Part shown: positions 22,790 to 34,800 of the stretch, one piece after another
How positions within the stretch are numbered: the stretch's first letter is position 1
Layout: every line of letters begins with the position of its first letter
Assembly: GCF_030247195.1 (NCBI RefSeq)
Contig: NC_080670.1
Coordinates: forward strand, 208,742,546 to 208,806,545
DNA: 64,000 bases
Reading direction: 5' to 3'
Source: Topomyia yanbarensis
Lineage: Eukaryota > Arthropoda > Insecta > Diptera > Culicidae
Position numbers and translations under genes: made by a program
The notes under the pieces: generated by a model
Told to the model about the DNA's origin: nothing
The model's database searches: none
What the model saw: only the letters and a program-made list of their open reading frames with translations

Positions 22790-23230
22790 CTATACAGAAA
22801 ATTTTGCGCCGTGTCGATGGAAAACACACAATTGACTCGCCTTTTTTGGCGATAGAATTCTCAGTTGCACTTTTGCCAAAATAACGGTCCTGCGCCAGAC
22901 AGCTTCCCCTTCGTGGTTGACCAGAAAAGTGATATTGTCCAGAGTATCAACGAATGGAAACTGGGGGTAGCTCTGAATCCTTAATGTGTACGTATTAAGA
23001 GGTCTACACTTTGAAATTCCCATTACGGTGCCCACCACACTTTTTACGATAAACGGGTGGGGAAAGAAAGGAATGTTAGTGTGCCAAACGTTGTTATGGA
23101 TGGGATAAAAAGTTTTACAAATTTGGATTCACCTTAATAAGTGAAACGATCCATGCAACTCTCTCTGCATTCATGACTCTGGGCAGCCGGCTGCCGAGAA
23201 TTTATGATAGATGTATCGTTTTCTTATGTT
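22790..23230 (+). repeat. dispersed repeat, partner of 36150-36525
   Basis: GGGGAAAGAAAGGAATGTTA, CAAACGTTGTTATGGA, GATTCACCTTAATAAGTGA and CTCTGGGCAGCCGGCTGCCG all recur in the same order at 36290-36500. A short piece of the last block (CTCTGGGCATCCGACTGCCG) is also at about 32954-32973. It is an unclassified transposon fragment. Confidence 0.65.
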
Positions 23231-23333
23231 CAATTGCCCAAATCGTTTTCAAACAGCGGTTTTATAGTTTCCTACTTTGTCTCGATGAAGTACAATAGTC
23301 GAGTCCAGAAAGCTCTGATATTGAATATCCTTT

Positions 23334-23598
23334 GGGACCATTCATAAATTACGTAACGCTTTTAGGGGGGGGGGGGGAGGGGGTACAACAAGTTGTGACA
23401 TGTTGTGACATAGGGGGGAGGGGGAGTTAGCTAGATCGTTACGTAACATGTTTTCACCGAAGAAAAAAATTTTTTTCTGGGAATTTGTTACGTAATAGGG
23501 GAGGGGGGGATGGATGAATTTGTGACAATTTGTTACATGGGGGGAGGGGGGAGTCAATTTTGGGCAATTTTTGCGTTACGTAATTTATGAATGGTCCC
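23334..23598. mobile_element. 265-bp MITE with 26-bp inverted repeats and G-runs
   Basis: The ends GGGACCATTCATAAATTACG (from 23334) and CGTAATTTATGAATGGTCCC (to 23598) are mirror images. TTT flanks both sides (23331-23333 and 23599-23601), suggesting a 3-bp target duplication of the PIF/Harbinger type. The inside has four purine blocks of long G-runs (GGGGGGGGGGG, GGGGGGAGGGGG and similar) alternating with TTGTGACA and TTACGTAAC words. Confidence 0.88.
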
Positions 23599-23601
23599 TT
23601 T

Positions 23602-23985
23602 GGAATAATGAAAACTTCCACAAAATTGTTTAAGCAATATCTCATGAAGTTATAACTAAAGCTAAAAAACATTTTGTCGTGTTGCGCAACTAAAATTGCT
23701 TCACAAACCTCATAACAGTAGCTTCCTACACAAATGAATTCCACTAGTGTCATTTTTTGCGCATTCGAAAGCAAAACCCAATAAAGTGCGGTCTTTGACG
23801 GTACCCTTGGAATCCCAAACTTTCGACGAAAACCATTCAGCAGTGCACTTTTTCCTTATTTCTGCGCTCTCCCCTCGAACCAGCAGCTCGATATTACGCA
23901 TGCACACCAACCCGGCGACTATTTCCTCCAAATAAACAGCGAAAAAAAAATATTTCAACAACCCGCATAATACGCCAAATGAATC
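23602..23985. other. noncoding
   Basis: Nothing recognisable is seen. A minus-strand open frame at 23961-23710 shows no motif. Confidence 0.3.
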
Positions 23986-23989
23986 TGCA

Positions 23990-25170
23990 AACAGACCGTT
24001 CGTCGCTTCAGGTGCGGTTCAAATCGTTGTGCTTCTCTCCCTCTGGCCCTGCTGGTAGTACACGCGCGGGTTCGCGGACGCGAACGCGGACCCGGACAGA
24101 TTCAACAGGTAGACCGGTAGGTAGGTAACCTATCTGGCAGGTAGCGGAGGCAGCACTCTGCATAAAGAGGTAACCCATGCAAGCCCCGAAACTCAGTCAA
24201 CCGAGCCTTAGGAGCGCCGTAGTGTGGCCATTGTGCAGTATGGAGTGCCCCCCCGCTCTCGACGAGAACTCGACTCGACGAGGGTGGGTTCGGAAAAGCA
24301 GCGAGAGAGAGAGAGAGGAAGGGCAGGCGTGCAACAGCGGATGGATGGATGCCATCGTAGCAACAAAAATTGTAAATGAAAAAAAAAATTGCTGCTGCTG
24401 CCGCAGCCGATGGAAATTGGCTATTTGATGTTTTGTGTACACCTTGCTTCAGTTTTGTACACATGTTCGAGGTGGCAAGACCGCTTTTTTCCAGCGATGG
24501 ATCGTTCGTTGAACGCAACTTGACGGTTTGACTAGCGTTTTTTTGTTGTTGGTTTGTTTGTTTCATTTGGAATAGTAGGCTATTGCTGAAATTAAGCGTC
24601 ATTGAAGAAGGTGATAAATTTTTCAAACACAGCGCAACTCGAAAATGAGAAAGTGTCACCCATCGTCTGCCGCGGGGTGAAATCGTGTCCGCGTCGGATT
24701 CAGAGCGGAGGTCGAAGTCCGCCTAAAATGTGCTAATCGTTGATTCCCGCCGAAAGTGGTTCGCGACCAACAAAGAGAAATAAATTTCGGCGTAAAGTGC
24801 AGTTGAAAATTAGAATAGTAATCAAAAAAAAACCTTGGCCCACCAGTGTGAAGAGGCACAAACTTTGTGGAATGTGCGGCAATCTACCGGAATGACCATG
24901 GGAAGAAAATTTTAATGACACGCAGAGTTAGTGGTTGGGGGAAAAGGTGCCGGTCGAAGTGCGTGCGTTTGTTGTGGGATTGACCTGTGCGCGAGAAGAT
25001 CCGATCGTGCGAAATCTGCGGGCCCTCCGTGTCCGGACTAAAATTTAGCTAGGAACGTGTGCGCCGTTTGTAATTATTATGGGGCCTGAAACCGTTTTGT
25101 TGCTGGTGCTGCTGCTACTACTACCGCTACTGCTGCTGGTGCTGGTCCGGGGAATTATATAAGCGGCTAT
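23990..25170 (+). promoter_or_regulatory. G+C-rich block, candidate promoter / 5' noncoding exon
   Basis: This stretch stands out from its AT-rich surroundings. It has GAACGCGGACCCGG-type sequence, a GA microsatellite near 24300-24318, ACTCAGTCAACC (initiator-like, about 24190) and long G+C-moderate DNA to about 25160. It matches nothing else in the window. It could hold an upstream first exon of the plus-strand PH-domain gene at 35470. No matching splice donor was identified, so this is inference. Confidence 0.4.
25079..25162 (+). other. 27-residue hydrophobic micro-ORF
   Basis: ATG at 25079 opens a frame MGPETVLLLVLLLL..., ending RGII-stop at 25162. It is almost pure Leu/Val because of a CTG/CTA triplet run. 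It looks like a signal-peptide core or a chance product of the triplet repeat, and could be an upstream ORF if the region is a 5' leader. Confidence 0.3.
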
Positions 25171-25730
25171 AATAACTCTCATCATTCGTTTAACCGATTA
25201 CCGGAGGGGCTCGTTTGCATATGTGCAATGATGGATGCTGTGGGATACAGGCGGGGGATATGTGGGGTGTGGGGGAATTGTTGATGGTAGATCATGACTG
25301 ATGCATTTGCTTTTCGTACGGGAAGTTACTTTACACGGGCAACTACTGCTGGTACGGTCGGTCTGTGAACGCGTTTGGAAGCGATCAAAATTATCCAACT
25401 GCATAATTCATGGTTTTAGAATCCTGCCTACGACAATTGTTTCTTTTGTCAGTTTCAAAACCTAGAGCACTTGAAACAAAACTAATCAAGTGTATTGTAG
25501 TCATTTTAAAATAGTAAGTTCATGTGAAGAAATGTCCTCAAATCAGTCCTTATCACGTGATATCTTATCAAGAATGTTTAACGGGAGATTTCTATCACGT
25601 TTTCTTATTCATTTTCAATTTTATTATCTAATATCGAACACAGTTTAGTAGCATACGAAAACACCATTAACACTTCCCCCTAAGGCTCCTTGTGGTTAAA
25701 GTTGGACTTTTATGTTTCGAATTCATCGCA
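25171..25730. other. noncoding
   Basis: Nothing recognised. Confidence 0.3.
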
Positions 25731-25818
25731 TGGGACTAGTTAGCCGATAAAACTAAGCTAGCACCACAAGGACACCAGTTAGACACTAAACCCAAACAGC
25801 CATATCACTTGTGTGTAC

Positions 25819-26667
25819 TAGGGTGTCAGTTATTTTTGCGATGTTGGAATCAAGGTATCAAAAACATTTTGGGCAAAATTTGAGCAAAATTAGATAATAT
25901 TAACACGTCATCCAGTGATTGAAGTTTTATATAGAAATTACATTATTTTTGCATACGTTTCTCAACTCAAAACTTTTTTCAAAGTGATCGAAATTTTTTG
26001 AAATTTGATAGAGTTCGAACATGCTATGAAAAGTTAAAAAAACTTTTATGGGATATGAATAAAATAAAAATGAAAATTCAGGGAAAAAAAACTTGAAATC
26101 TAATAATCTAATCTAATAATAATATTCTATAATACAGTGAAGACCCGATTTTTTCAGCACCAGCGATTTTATCTACCCCCGATTTTATCAGCTTAGTATG
26201 GAAATTGATAATTGGTAGTTTGATGGGCTCTAGCAGACAAACGAAGTTGAATTCGAGTAAATCCTTTCTTGTGCATATTTTTTTTTATCTTAGGGATCCG
26301 AAATATGCAAAAAAAAAATTCTTTTAATTTTGGGTGGCTATATCTAGGGACTAAAGAAGAATATTTTATAATATATGTTTATCAGCCTAAAATTCAGGGG
26401 TTGATAAAAACGGGTTTTCACTGTATAATATTTTCAAAAATATTTTTTTAAAGAATCTGAAAACTATTCGTTTGAAACCTTGCCTATTATTCTCTAACAA
26501 GCTTTGAAAATATTCGATTTCTTTGAAAAAATACATGTATTTCCCATATAACACCTCAATCGCTTTAGGGAACGTGTTAATATGGTCTGATATTGCTCAA
26601 ATTTTGACCAAATTTTTTGACCAGCGTTGGACAAAATTCCAACATCACAAAAAGAACTGCCACCCTG
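25819..26667. mobile_element. hAT-like MITE carrying a second MITE
   Basis: It starts TAGGGTGTCAGTTATTTTTG and ends with the mirror of CAGGGTGGCAGTTCTTTTTG. Flanks GTGTGTAC (25811-25818) and GTGTGTAT (26668-26675) are an 8-bp target duplication with one change. A nested element lies at 26135-26423. A related copy is at 51772-52076. Confidence 0.82.
26135..26423. mobile_element. TA-flanked MITE, CAGTGAAGACCCG family
   Basis: It begins CAGTGAAGACCCGATTTTTT and ends AAAACGGGTTTTCACTG, with TA on both sides (26133-26134 and 26424-26425). It is 289 bp. The copy at 44087-44825 shares both ends and the internal GAATTCGAGTAAATCCTTTC block. Confidence 0.85.
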
Positions 26668-26869
26668 GTGTGTATGCTTAAAACAACTGGTTGGTCCCGA
26701 ATGATATATCGGGACGAAAGAACAGTGTGAATGTACCTGGCCCCAAGTTGGTGCTAGATACTGATGAACATAATGGCTCAAAGTTGGTGCTAGATACTGA
26801 TGGGATGAATCCGAAATATGAAAATTTAACTTAATCTAAGCTAGGTACTGTGCCATTACGCACTAATTG

Positions 26870-28724
26870 GTTCTCATTGCAAAAAAAATCGAATTTTTGA
26901 CCCGGTGTGATTTGACACTGGATCATGAATGTATAACCGATCGGTGGTATCTATGGTTTTTTGAACTATTTGATGAAAACGATTTGAGACTTTCCAATGT
27001 ATTTTTGGCGCTCAGCACAGTTTTCGCTTTCTTTCCGAACATCACACTGAATCTCATCAAATGAATAACGAAGGTCGAGGTGCTCATGGTTTTCTTATAT
27101 CTACTGCTCTATGTTATATTGCATGGAACAGTGCACAGGACAATAGTGAATCCATAAATAATATTCCAATTTTTGTAAATTAGTTCAAGTGAAAATTTCA
27201 AGACCATATGCAGAGTTGCATGAAAGTGAAAATTATTAGGGATATCTTCTAAATTCCACAAGCGCGCAAGATAGATCTTGAATAATATGCTAGGAATTAC
27301 GACCCAGTTCTCAAATCCACGAATATTTTATGATATTGTGTACTATTTTACGGACACGAATGACGAATAGTGACTAATGTATTAGGAATCATGAACCGGC
27401 TCACGGATCATGTATGGATCCATGAAAAATATTTCTAGTTTCGTGAACTAGTTCACAAAACATTATCAAAACTGTTTTAGCATTTGTTAACTAGTTCACG
27501 ATTACGAAATCCAGATCATCGGACCGTGAACAACATTCATAGATGCGTTGTGAAGCGTAGATTGCATACTAGCCCTTATCATGTTGCCTATAGGTAGTCC
27601 AACTCATCTTGCTCGTAAGATCAATGTTCGGGAATGAGCATTCTATCTTTCGAGTCAATAAACCAATAGAAGGAGAATCGTCATTGCCGGCCACGACCAT
27701 CTTCGATGCGGCCTTGATGATGAAGGAGAAGTATTGAACACATCAGTTGTTTTTAGAGGAAACTACTATTCATTGAAATATAGGCTTGCTCATTTTGTGT
27801 CCCAGTTTTACCTAAGCGTAAATGCTACAAAGTTTTTGTTGAGTTTCTCTCGAGATGAAGAAGTGGACCTTTCTAAATGTCGTTCGAATTTGCCGGATAT
27901 GTTTGTCCCGAAAACAAAGTTGCCGTCAAATCTCAACCCTCACACATGATTCAACAGTCATCATTCCACTCAGACAAGACTATGCGTATTCCTCAGGCAC
28001 ATCGATGCCCTGTGCGTTAGTTCCCTAATCGATAATAGAAAGGAATATTAATTTTAAATTTTTATCATATTGTGGGCTTTATTCACATGAACAATTCCTG
28101 CAAAGATACCTTGTGAATATATTCGATGGGTTGGCCTCTAGTGAATCAAGCTCAAGTTTTTTGCGCACCCAACTTTTTTTAGGAAATTATTAAATTTTGA
28201 ACAAAGTGAGCTAGTGAGTTTTCTCCATGTAAATTGTCGACAAATCGCATACGATTTCGTTATAAATTTCAAATGAAGGTCAGTCATAATGTAGGCTTAA
28301 TTTAGAACAAAATCGGAACGATATAGGGCTAATTCCGGACCAACATCACACCAATGGCGGGCCGATGTCGAGTTGGTCAGAAGTAGATAAAACGCAAAAT
28401 TATCGATCATTCAATGAGATTTCTGTGAATCTATCACGATTTATTCAGCATCCATACCATTGGCCCTAGAACCGTACTTTGACCAAAAGAAAACTTCTAC
28501 ATTTGAAGATCACTGAGTAGCGTTGCATTGCGTACAGTAAGTCAGGCATAACGAAGTCTCGTGAAATGCCTCGTGCACGCACTCTTGCAAATAGGTGCAT
28601 TGACACGCGTCTCATATTTGAGCGTACAACTCATACTACGCTACTTCCAGAGAGTTAATGTAGAAAGCCGTCCCAGACTTTATCCAACATTTGGATGACG
28701 TTTTCCCGACAAACTTATTCATGT
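26870..28724. other. old repeats, no gene recognised
   Basis: About 27370-27530 holds palindromic words such as GTGAACTAGTTCAC. About 27950-28030 (CACTCAGACAAGACTATGCG, TATTCCTCAGGCACAT) recurs with changes at 41710-41760. A short frame at 27734-27949 has no known motif. Confidence 0.4.
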
Positions 28725-29425
28725 AAATTTTTTATCACCTATTCGACACGGCTCAATGCGTTAGCGTAACTGAGCCGTGGAAAAAATAACACATCTATAC
28801 CGCCAATCCTTTGGGACCTGTTGACACAGTTTGCTGCTGCTTGTTGAGATCTTCTTTTCTGACAGTGAAGCTACGTCGTTCACTGCACTGCACGGGGGAT
28901 GAATCAGTCTGCCTTATCTCGCGGTATCGTTCACGTCCAGTACCGTACTTTAGTGCTATTTACGGTCGGATGTTATTTGTCTGTTGGACTTATGAGTCGC
29001 TATTGTAAGTTTGTCTCCATCGGCATCTGCTTCTGTTTTATTGGTGCTGGTTGTTGGGTTAGAGACACTGGACGCAATCATTGTTGAGTGACTATTAGCT
29101 ACTGCCTGGTCCGCAGACTGTGTGCTGCTTTTGGTTGTATTTGTCAGAATTCCCGTAACAATTTCTGCACAAGGTTTACTGACATAGCAGAACGGCCACG
29201 TAGGGGTCTGCATTGTGTGCGTGACAAGCGTTGTCTGATCATATGGGTAATTTTCGGTTCATTTTAATGAAATGGTTATTTGTGAAAGAATTGACTTGGT
29301 CGGAAGCATTCCCATCAAACGAACACCATGAGGAACACCCGGGCGGAAGTTCCTCATTTGTGACGGTATCCACTTATCTTTGCATGTATCGTTTAATTTC
29401 ACCGTCAGGAGTACAAATCATGTAA
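28725..29425 (-). pseudogene. LINE ORF1 (R1/LOA-type) fragment with 3' end, no ORF2
   Basis: On the minus strand the frame 29213-28956 begins QTPTWPFCYVSKPCAEI, aligning with the CCHC knuckle TPTCKYCNQTAHHGQPC of the better copy at 60812-61855. Upstream pieces (YVDTVTNEELPPG) align with its QYGEVESVTPDTW segment. After the ORF comes the stem-loop CACGGCTC...GAGCCGTG (28779-28747) and an A-rich end. No reverse transcriptase lies between ORF1 and this 3' end. Confidence 0.65.
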
Positions 29426-29619
29426 GTGAACTTCTAACATTTTGGTGAACGATTCACGAAAACGTTTCAATGATAATAATCCGAGGTATATGGTTATACA
29501 GTAGATAAACAATTTTTTTTAAACAATTGCGCTCGGAGATTCCTTTATTCAGTGGGGAATCCTTGGCAGCTGCTTGTGGGTCATTCGTGTTAACGTCTAT
29601 ACTGAGGACTTGGTATATA
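29426..29619. other. noncoding
   Basis: Nothing recognised. Confidence 0.3.
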
Positions 29620-29624
29620 CGGAG

Positions 29625-31075
29625 TAGGGCATCGCAAAATTTTTTTTTTTTGTATTCTCAAAGGCCCCCCCTCTCATATTGTGACAAATGTCAAAGTAAG
29701 CTCAGATGCCAAATTTCACACCATTTGGACAATTTTAGACCCCCGCCCACTACGCTTGAAATTTTTGAAATTGGTAATATGGGAAAATATGGAGGAAAAA
29801 TATATTAAATGCTATAACTTTTGAAGTAGCAATCAGAAAATTACAATTTGTACCTCTTTTTAAAGTAAATAACCTTAGTATTTGAAAGAAGACATTCCTG
29901 TTTCTAGACAAATAGGGGAAAATGGGGTACTGGGTCATTTTGACCTCAAAATTCCCTATTTTTAATAATTTTTCTGCTCCATGATGCAAATCATACATAT
30001 TTTGAAGTTTTTCTAATGTGAAAAAATCTCAGAAATCGAACGGAACCTTTTTGACCTTTGTCCGAATACGGGAAGTTGGGGTTGTAGGGCATTTTGTCAT
30101 TAATATTAAATTTTATCATTTTCTCGTGCATATATCTCTATTATTCTTCAATCAATTCTCATAAAGTGTACCTTTGTTAAACGTGAAAAATCCTTAGGAA
30201 CACAATAAAAATAGATTCGTTATCGGTAAAATTCAGAAACATCAAATTATCTGATATATAGCTTCGATTTCACATTCTCATCATAAAAGTGCACATATTA
30301 ACAACAAAATTCTTATTAAATTTACTACTTTTAGTGTATAATACGCTTCCGGATCGCATGAGAAAAGTTTCCATGCTGGAAAAATAAGGGAATTTGAGGT
30401 ATTAAGACATTTAACGAAAAAAAAGTAATTTGTAGAGTTAATGTCCAAAAATTTGATGTTTCTGAATTTTACCGATAACGAATTCATTTTTTGTCGTATT
30501 CATAAGAATTTTCCGCGTTCAACAAGCTACATTTAATGAAAATTGATTGAAGAATAATTGAGATATATGCACTAGAACATTATAAAATTTAATATTAATG
30601 ACAAAAGTTCCTATAACCCCAACTTCCCGTATTCAGACAAGGGTCAAAAAGGTTCCGTTCGATTTCTGAGATTTGTTCACATTAGAAAAACTCCAAAATA
30701 TGTATGATTTGCATCACAAAGCAGAAAAATTATGATAAATAGGGGATTTTGGGGCCAAAATGACCCAGTACCCCACTTTCCCCTATTTTTTAGATAGAGG
30801 AATATCTCCCTTCAAAGACTTAGGTCATTTCCTTTAAAAAGAGGTATAAATTGTAATTTTCTGATATCTACTTTAAAAGTTATAGCGTTTAGTATATTTT
30901 TCCTCTATATTTTCCCATAGTACCAATTTCAAAAATTTCAAGCGAAGTGGGCGGGGGTCTAAAATTGTCCAAATGATCTGAAATTTGGAATCTAAGCTTA
31001 CTTTGACATTTGTCACAATATGGGAGGGGGGGGGGCTTTGAGAATCAAAAAAAAAGTTTCTTTTGCAATGCCCTA
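29625..31075. mobile_element. long-hairpin hAT-like element, copy 2 (1451 bp)
   Basis: The ends are TAGGGCATCGCAAAA and TTTTGCAATGCCCTA, flanked by CGGAG on both sides (29620-29624 and 31076-31080). The two arms are inverted copies over about 620 bp each (29625-30248 and 30450-31075): for example GTAAGCTCAGATGCCAAATT against its mirror near 31000, and CAGAAACATCAAATT against AATTTGATGTTTCTG. A spacer of about 200 bp lies between. The minus-strand open frame at 31307-30873 and similar ones are not genes. A same-size copy is at 62065-63514. Confidence 0.9.
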
Positions 31076-31080
31076 CGGAG

Positions 31081-34000
31081 ATTGCTTTGGTTTGCTTTTT
31101 CGACGCTAGATTTGCGATTATGAATCCGCGTTTTTCCTTTCTTCCGCGCATGGTTTTTCGTAGTGTCCAGTTTAGTGATTTAACTGGCAAGTAACAGATT
31201 GCCGAATGACTGAGTTGGTGGATTTTTTTAAGAGGTAGAATAGCAGCGAGTTGTGGTGATACAAAGAGTAAGGCGCTTGCCCAAGAAGCGAGTAGTTGGA
31301 ACTTCAACCAAATTTGCTGTCAGTGGAATCAGTAGAGAAGCCTGTTAGAATAGAAGTCCAAAACACTTCAATTTTCTAGACTAATTCATTGAGTGATTTT
31401 TTGGATACTGAACCCTGATGGATTTAGGAATATTTTTTTGACCGAAAAAAACAGAAACGGAATAGAGTTTTCAAGAATTGTAAATGGATAAGAAGGGGGC
31501 CAAAGTAAAAAAAATTCAGTCCATGTGGTGTAAGAATGAATCGTTATAACAAAAATCGTAAAAGAAATCGTAACTTTAGGAACGTACAGTTAGAGACAAA
31601 TTTATTTAATCAATTATGGAATTCGCGTTTCGATTTCGCCTCATCAGAGTCTGACACTAATTTAGTGTCAGGAATATTTGTTTTCACAAAATTATTAATT
31701 TATACATAACTTTGAATCCAAAGAGATAACTTATACAGCAATACTTTACTTTCCAAACCGCATATACAAATGGCTTGCCGAATAAGATTTTTTTCTTTCA
31801 AATATTCAATCTATTTTGTTTCACAACTTTCTGATAAGATCAAATGCGGATTAGTAGACAAGGGAGCATTGATCATTGAAATTAGTTGATATATCTATAA
31901 AACTTCTGAATCATTATTGGAAATTGCTCTATTGCTCACAGAAAGTGTGGAATTTTTATGATTGGTTTGAAAAAAGCCAAGTAGAACTTTATCCCGCATG
32001 TATACCGATTTTAATTTATTTAAATTTGTTTCAACTGTTATCTCGATAGAAACTTGGTTAAAACCTGTTATAAGTGTTCCCCAGCCCCAAAGTACAATCG
32101 TTGACTATATCTAGCGGATCTGCATGTTTTAAATTTTCCCATCAACTACTGAATTGCTTCACTTTATGATGACTAATACTGTTTTGTAAGCCAACATCTA
32201 CATTTTCCCCTCGCACTGTTCTATGATCGCTAACGCTTATTTCCTCAGTACCAACAGCGTACAGGTGTCACCAACCAACATTCTCACCGAAAGTACAGAT
32301 ACAATAAAAATATTACCGCTTCGTGCCCACCATCACCTCAATCTATCACGCGTGTAGAGTTTTGAATCATGTGCCGCCGTGCTTTGTTGTTGCTGCTGTC
32401 GTTCTGATTGGAACGAGTGCTAAAAGAGGATGGAAGCGGATGGCGGTTTTCCGATTTGTGTCCCCTCCTTTTCCTCGTTCACAGCCAACTCGTTTCCGTT
32501 GTCCGAGTTCTCGCAGGGGCCATCAAGTTGAGTCCACTTTTGCGGTTATTATCTTATGATGAAGCATATTTTTTTTCTCACACGATCGTGTATCATCGTT
32601 AATATTATGTGAGAATCTTGGACTAGGTCGACTTTGTTTCCCGGAAGGGTAAACGGTTTCGTTTTTAGTCTTGTATAATATTCGAAATGTTCGATCGAGT
32701 TAAGTTATTTTGGTAAAAAGTGTAACAATTATAATACTAATTGTTTAACAGTCAAGGAAAATAGTTCATTTTGTAAAATTTGATTACTAAATGTCAGATT
32801 TCGATCATTTGAAAACAACCCTAGTAACAATTGAGGCTTTATGGTAGTTTTATAGCCACCAACAAAACTTAGATTGTACTTGTAGCATGCTATAAAACTT
32901 CAACTGTTACTTGGGAAAGATCTTGTTTTCATTCTACGATTTTTTTTTAAACTCTGGGCATCCGACTGCCGAGAGCAAAATATGTTTTCTGGCAATTAGA
33001 ACTCCAAACAGCCGGTCGTGGGAGTATTGCCTAGAAAAGCTAATTTTAGCTTCGCAATTGATCGGTTCACTATCTATTGCAACAGGTTTCAGATAGATTT
33101 TTTTTATTTCAACTCGATGATATTTATTGGTTTAAAACGAGATGATTGACGGACCATTATAATTTATTATTAACTGATTATGGATTCAGAAATGCAGGCG
33201 TGGCGACACTGAGATTGGCCCCCAAGTGATGCCCAATTAACCAAAGAAAAATGTTATAAGTACCGTCTTGCCGTACTTACTCGACTGACTCCAAGTTTCA
33301 GGGCGGCACAGATACTTCTATCAGAATTTCAGATATTTGTTGCTAAAATTATTACACAAATATTACACCAAGCTTAGGGGTAGAATTTTGACAAATGTAA
33401 TGAACTCAGGGAATAATTTCATTTAATATGTATTTGTGTAAATATTTTGGTGGCTAATGTTTGACAAATTTTGTAAATTAAAAATGAAATACGCAATTTT
33501 GAGCTAAAATTATAAACAAACTGAGTCGATGTCACTAGTTTTTTGAATCTTCTGTTCAACATACAGATTGGCAGCTATTTTGAACAAGCAAAATTGGATA
33601 AGTTCCAGAAATCTTCATATTTAGGTAAATTGAATAAAAATCAAGACAAATTCGAGAAAAATTCGGTACAATTTGAGGCAATTTTGTAGTTACTTTTGAG
33701 ACAAATTTAAAACAAATACAAATCTAATTTACGTGACAGAAGTAACCTAAATTGGACACGACCTTCTTGGGCTTGGTCGAAATTTTACACAGTATTTTGC
33801 ACTTGCCGTTTTGACACAAAACTACTTTTTAAAGGAGGTTGTGTATTTTGGGTAATTATTTTTTTTTTTGGATTGCGTCCACAAGGCAATATACTAAGAA
33901 GAAACGATCAAGGGAAAATACGTGAAATTAGCGTGATGCAACCGCACCTTCATTCAAGTGCAATAAGCACTTGAAAGCGATGTGTTGATAATTTTCACAC

Positions 34001-34800
34001 ATATAATGAAGTAATGAAAATAATACTAAAACATACATAAAATCAAGGTGATAAAATAATTACATTTTTAATGACGCGTACTGCAATAGAAATGCAGCCA
34101 TTTTTCTTTAGCGCCTGTATAGTTTATTGCCACTTTCCCACCCATGTGTTAACAAATTGCAATCTCATGGCCTCCTCGAAACTTCCGAAATGTTCAATTG
34201 TTGTTCCCATACACATTTAGGCAGTGCATTTTCTTCTCAAATACTCGCTTCATCGCTAGTTCCGGTCCCATCCATAAAAAAATACTCCAAATCGACGTTT
34301 AAAACGATTGGACCAAGCCTGACTAATAAACTGATGTGGAACCACATATTTAAAGCTCTAAGACGATTAGCTATTTTTATTACCCAATTTTATAAAGCGG
34401 CGAGCCAGTTACAAAAATTGGATTTCTACAACGATTATTATGTAAATGCCTTGCTTTGATTTTTCCTCCGCCGAATCGACACATAACCTAATCCTCCATC
34501 GTAGTAAGCTGTGTGTAAAATCGCAGCAAACACTTTTCAGGCTCGCGTGCCCAAACCAAGGTAGCGCAAGGTATGCGCATCGAGAAACAAAAAACCGTTT
34601 CGCCGATCACATTTTTTTTTGCTGTGTTGTTGTGTTCACACATGTTTACTCTTCATTAGCGCCCGGGTGTTCAAATCCTTTCCTAATCCTCCCATGATCG
34701 GGGGGTATAGAGGACAGTTTGATTGTTTTGAAAATGGAAATTAGCATATTATTGGTACCCGAAACCAATTAGGGTCCGATCGATGGCGGCGCCGCGCCGC
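31081..34800. other. AT-rich noncoding with old repeats
   Basis: A dispersed-repeat block lies at 31605-31690 (GCGTTTCGATTTCGCCTCAT, TGACACTAATTTAGTGTCAG). A short relative of the 22790-23230 repeat is near 32954. The part 32180-32560 is less AT-rich and without repeats, but no open frame there has recognisable motifs. The rest shows nothing. Confidence 0.4.

Larger units (their letters stand above)
25735..26815. repeat. dispersed repeat block split by a MITE
   Basis: Left of the MITE at 25819-26667 are AAACTAAGCTAGCACCACAA and CACCAGTTAGACACTAA. Right of it, AAGTTGGTGCTAGATACTGA occurs twice (near 26747 and 26781). Both are relatives of the dispersed repeat at 13885-14060. Confidence 0.5.

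Noticed and set aside
24102..24659. 185-codon minus-strand frame
   Set aside because: It runs against the likely leader sequence, has no motifs and includes translated microsatellites (GA and GCT runs).
30873..31307. 144-codon minus-strand frame, and the similar one at 63307-63507
   Set aside because: Most of both frames lies in arms of the hairpin elements. Similar words appear in several frames of other arms, and no known domain is seen.
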